NCBI GenBank assembly: GCA_039033795.1
Contig: JBCCBY010000028.1
Location: 1 to 16,886 of the forward strand
DNA from: Parvularcula sp039033795
GTDB lineage: Bacteria; Pseudomonadota; Alphaproteobacteria; Caulobacterales; Parvularculaceae
Reading direction: 5' to 3'
Length of the DNA: 16,886 bases
Part shown: one piece after another, positions 16,701-16,886 of the stretch
Layout of the letters: the number at the start of each line of letters is the position of its first letter
How positions within the stretch are numbered: position 1 is the first letter of the stretch
Translations under genes and position numbers: made by a program
Notes under the pieces: model-generated
Told to the model about the DNA's origin: nothing
Seen by the model: the letters and a program-made list of their open reading frames with translations, nothing else
The model's database searches: none

Positions 16701-16886
16701 TCAAGCAAGCAGGCCGTGATGTTCACGGTACCGACGGTGACCGTGCCTTCGGTGAAGTTGGTGCCGCAAACGGTTGCGGTGAAATCGACTTGGTTATCGC
16801 CAATCAGCAGAGGGTCGTTGCCGTCACTACCTGTACCGTCGCCTGAACCATCAGAGCCTGACGTGACAGAGATGTTCAGAACGTCG
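13718..16886 (-). CDS. Large duplicated beta-helix-like secreted protein, N-terminus outside window
   Basis: No characterised function recognised. The frame is open through the window edge at 16886, giving at least 1055 residues. The first visible stretch is VLNISVTSGSDGSGDGTGSDG, a flexible linker like those after lipoprotein or signal sequences, but the start is not seen. The body is two copies of a ~450-490-residue module rich in Asp, Asn, Gly and Val. Each copy carries RWGG-[IV]-V-[IV]-NG-x-APIN, a C-x11-C pair, GEGNSGL-[YF]-GG, YAGFPFTD, ELNGLALQGVG, NADDGIEFFGGT and DDSIDWTDGW in the same order. Each ends with DYVGAF and a Trp-rich tail. Regular short strands and acidic turns suggest a calcium-binding parallel beta-helix. 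Next to a TBDR and the T2SS, it is a likely secreted or surface-exposed T2SS substrate. From memory it could correspond to Caulobacter ElpS-type lipoproteins; this is unverified. Confidence 0.7.
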   Translation of the reverse strand, partial: DVLNISVTSGSDGSGDGTGSDGNDPLLIGDNQVDFTATVCGTNFTEGTVTVGTVNITACLLDPASASTSTITVGTDSTVITGTETFAAGNLYVIDGPTFVGENTVDGMTVDCSAADTGTLIIEPGAVIAAKNDDAIVDTLVVSPCSTIEAQGTRINPIIFTTLSDLADADVQGTDLNLEEAASNGFVDETGAVSFEETTNTSRWGGIVINGLAPINDCSDGSATGGTDACIANGEGNSGLYGGSDAGDDSGTLSFVRIQYAGFPFTDDNELNGLALQGVGDGTTLEFIQIHNNADDGIEFFGGTANVRFLVVSDADDDSIDWTDGWTGSIQYAVVVGDDDGSNSNDNQIEGDNVGDDPDADPRSFPTISNFTFVGNGDASAGVGSDGGITLRAGTAAVIANGIVSGTREPGISFTQNSGDADVLPEFFSVVVAETDLENDGASPVVGVQAEDDEGNLIGSAVPASFVDDFETMTGDTTRNNVILSNINLINGLFLAGNADIDPTFGFPIDGSGDLNTNGEDDDVVTITRQTVDLTVDEEDFNPFLQVVDYVGAFDPSVQSVASSWLREWVLPVGLLSGSVQSTVGDCPAGTFQNTNRSIPSDRSESIICTLTGTLTSDVTLVAGALYELSGSVFVGDDLGAADSAGGVTLTVPAGVTIFAASDDPEVDTLIVSRGNQISINGTDTSPVIMTNLRDLEGASTPVTGNFDRWGGVVVNGRAPINACADGSATGGTIACEKFGEGNSGLFGGATTDDSSGNIEYLQIRYAGFPFTDTNELNGLALQGVGNGTTVDFVEVVDNADDGIEFFGGTVNASHIIISNAGDDSIDWTDGWQGALQFAIVVNGDQSNDNVFEGDNRSSNADVTPISVPVIANVTASNIIDAQNDGTADNSNGNDDGIVLRAGTDGLIANAIVVGVRDDATDFTDASVSPSREPELRSVFVADFDGSAADTGSGDVDIFTTGTDNVNGNPTFSGLGTESETGLPLLSTGEVTNAGSTIIGTLETFYGAVTLPSGVTAAEKAAAIEAFLDDVDYVGAFENDADNWHAGWSFLDENN
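13721..15052 (-). repeat. Second copy of the internal beta-helix module
   Basis: Second copy, from AGALYELSGSVFVGDD to the C-terminus (DYVGAFENDADNWHAGWSF). RWGGVVVNGRAPINAC lies at about 14761-14714, some 1.5 kb after its partner. Similarity is also visible in the DNA: around 14395-14590 and 15907-16110 the plus strands align nearly base for base, including a shared run GTCCAGTCGATCGAGTC. This indicates tandem duplication rather than convergence. Confidence 0.85.
15170..16648 (-). repeat. First copy of the internal beta-helix module
   Basis: Protein-level repeat inside the large secreted protein, from AGNLYVIDGPTFVGEN to DYVGAF and the Trp-containing end (SSWLREWVLP). The conserved RWGGIVINGLAPINDC lies at about 16279-16232. 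It has an extra acidic segment after the first strands (about 16390-16290) that the second copy lacks, and a longer C-terminal part with a DLNTNGEDDDVVTITR stretch. Confidence 0.85.

Noticed and set aside
16724..16726. GTG as the start of the large secreted protein
   Set aside because: The frame continues upstream without a stop to 16886 with consistent composition and no ribosome site before the GTG, so the true start is outside the window.
13718..16726. Autotransporter or RTX (type I secreted) protein
   Set aside because: The C-terminus lacks a barrel domain and ends in ENN rather than an aromatic residue, and there are no GGxGxDxxx nonapeptide arrays; the location beside T2SS genes fits better.
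16013..16846. Plus-strand open frame (277 codons) opposite the large secreted protein
   Set aside because: Mirror of the repetitive GAC/GTC/GGC-rich coding sequence; Arg/Val-rich translation without known motifs.
1..16886. CRISPR array, tRNA, rRNA, insertion sequence or attachment site
   Set aside because: No direct-repeat/spacer pattern, no RNA gene fold, no transposase and no terminal inverted repeats seen; coding is near-continuous on one strand.

Overview
The window holds most of a type II secretion system (T2SS, general secretory pathway) locus. Every gene I can support lies on the minus strand, so transcription runs from high to low coordinates. The gene order gspC-D-E-F-G-H-I-J-K-L-M-N, the presence of gspN, a TonB-dependent receptor (TBDR) next to gspC and the moderately GC-rich codon use suggest a Gram-negative alphaproteobacterium, perhaps of the Caulobacterales/Maricaulales/Parvularculales type. 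The taxonomic guess is inference; no marker gene is present.

Layout in transcription order. (1) 16886-13718: the 3' portion (at least 1055 codons, start outside the window) of a large, acidic, Gly/Asp/Asn-rich secreted-type protein made of two tandem copies of a beta-helix-like module. (2) 13701-13664: a strong predicted rho-independent terminator. (3) 13627-10895: a TBDR with signal peptide, TonB box, plug and C-terminal Phe. (4) 10872-10847: a second predicted terminator, followed by about 130 bases that may hold the gsp promoter. (5) 10713 to the left edge: gspC to gspN, packed with start/stop overlaps or gaps of only 4-6 bases.

How the genes work together. GspD forms the outer-membrane secretin. 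GspC links it to the inner-membrane platform (GspF, L, M) and GspE is the ATPase. GspG is the major pseudopilin, with H, I, J and K as the minor tip. GspN is accessory. The prepilin peptidase GspO that must process GspG-K is not in the window. The large duplicated protein beside the TBDR and T2SS is a good candidate for a dedicated T2SS substrate, and the TBDR may import what it captures. The arrangement resembles, from memory, the Caulobacter T2SS/ElpS neighbourhood; this is not verified.

Main oddities: gspN appears frameshifted at a four-base homopolymer near the left edge; the large protein carries a ~500-residue internal duplication with acidic motifs and matched cysteine pairs; terminators separate the putative substrate, the receptor and the machine; and GspD has an acidic Thr/Asp-rich insert in its secretin domain.
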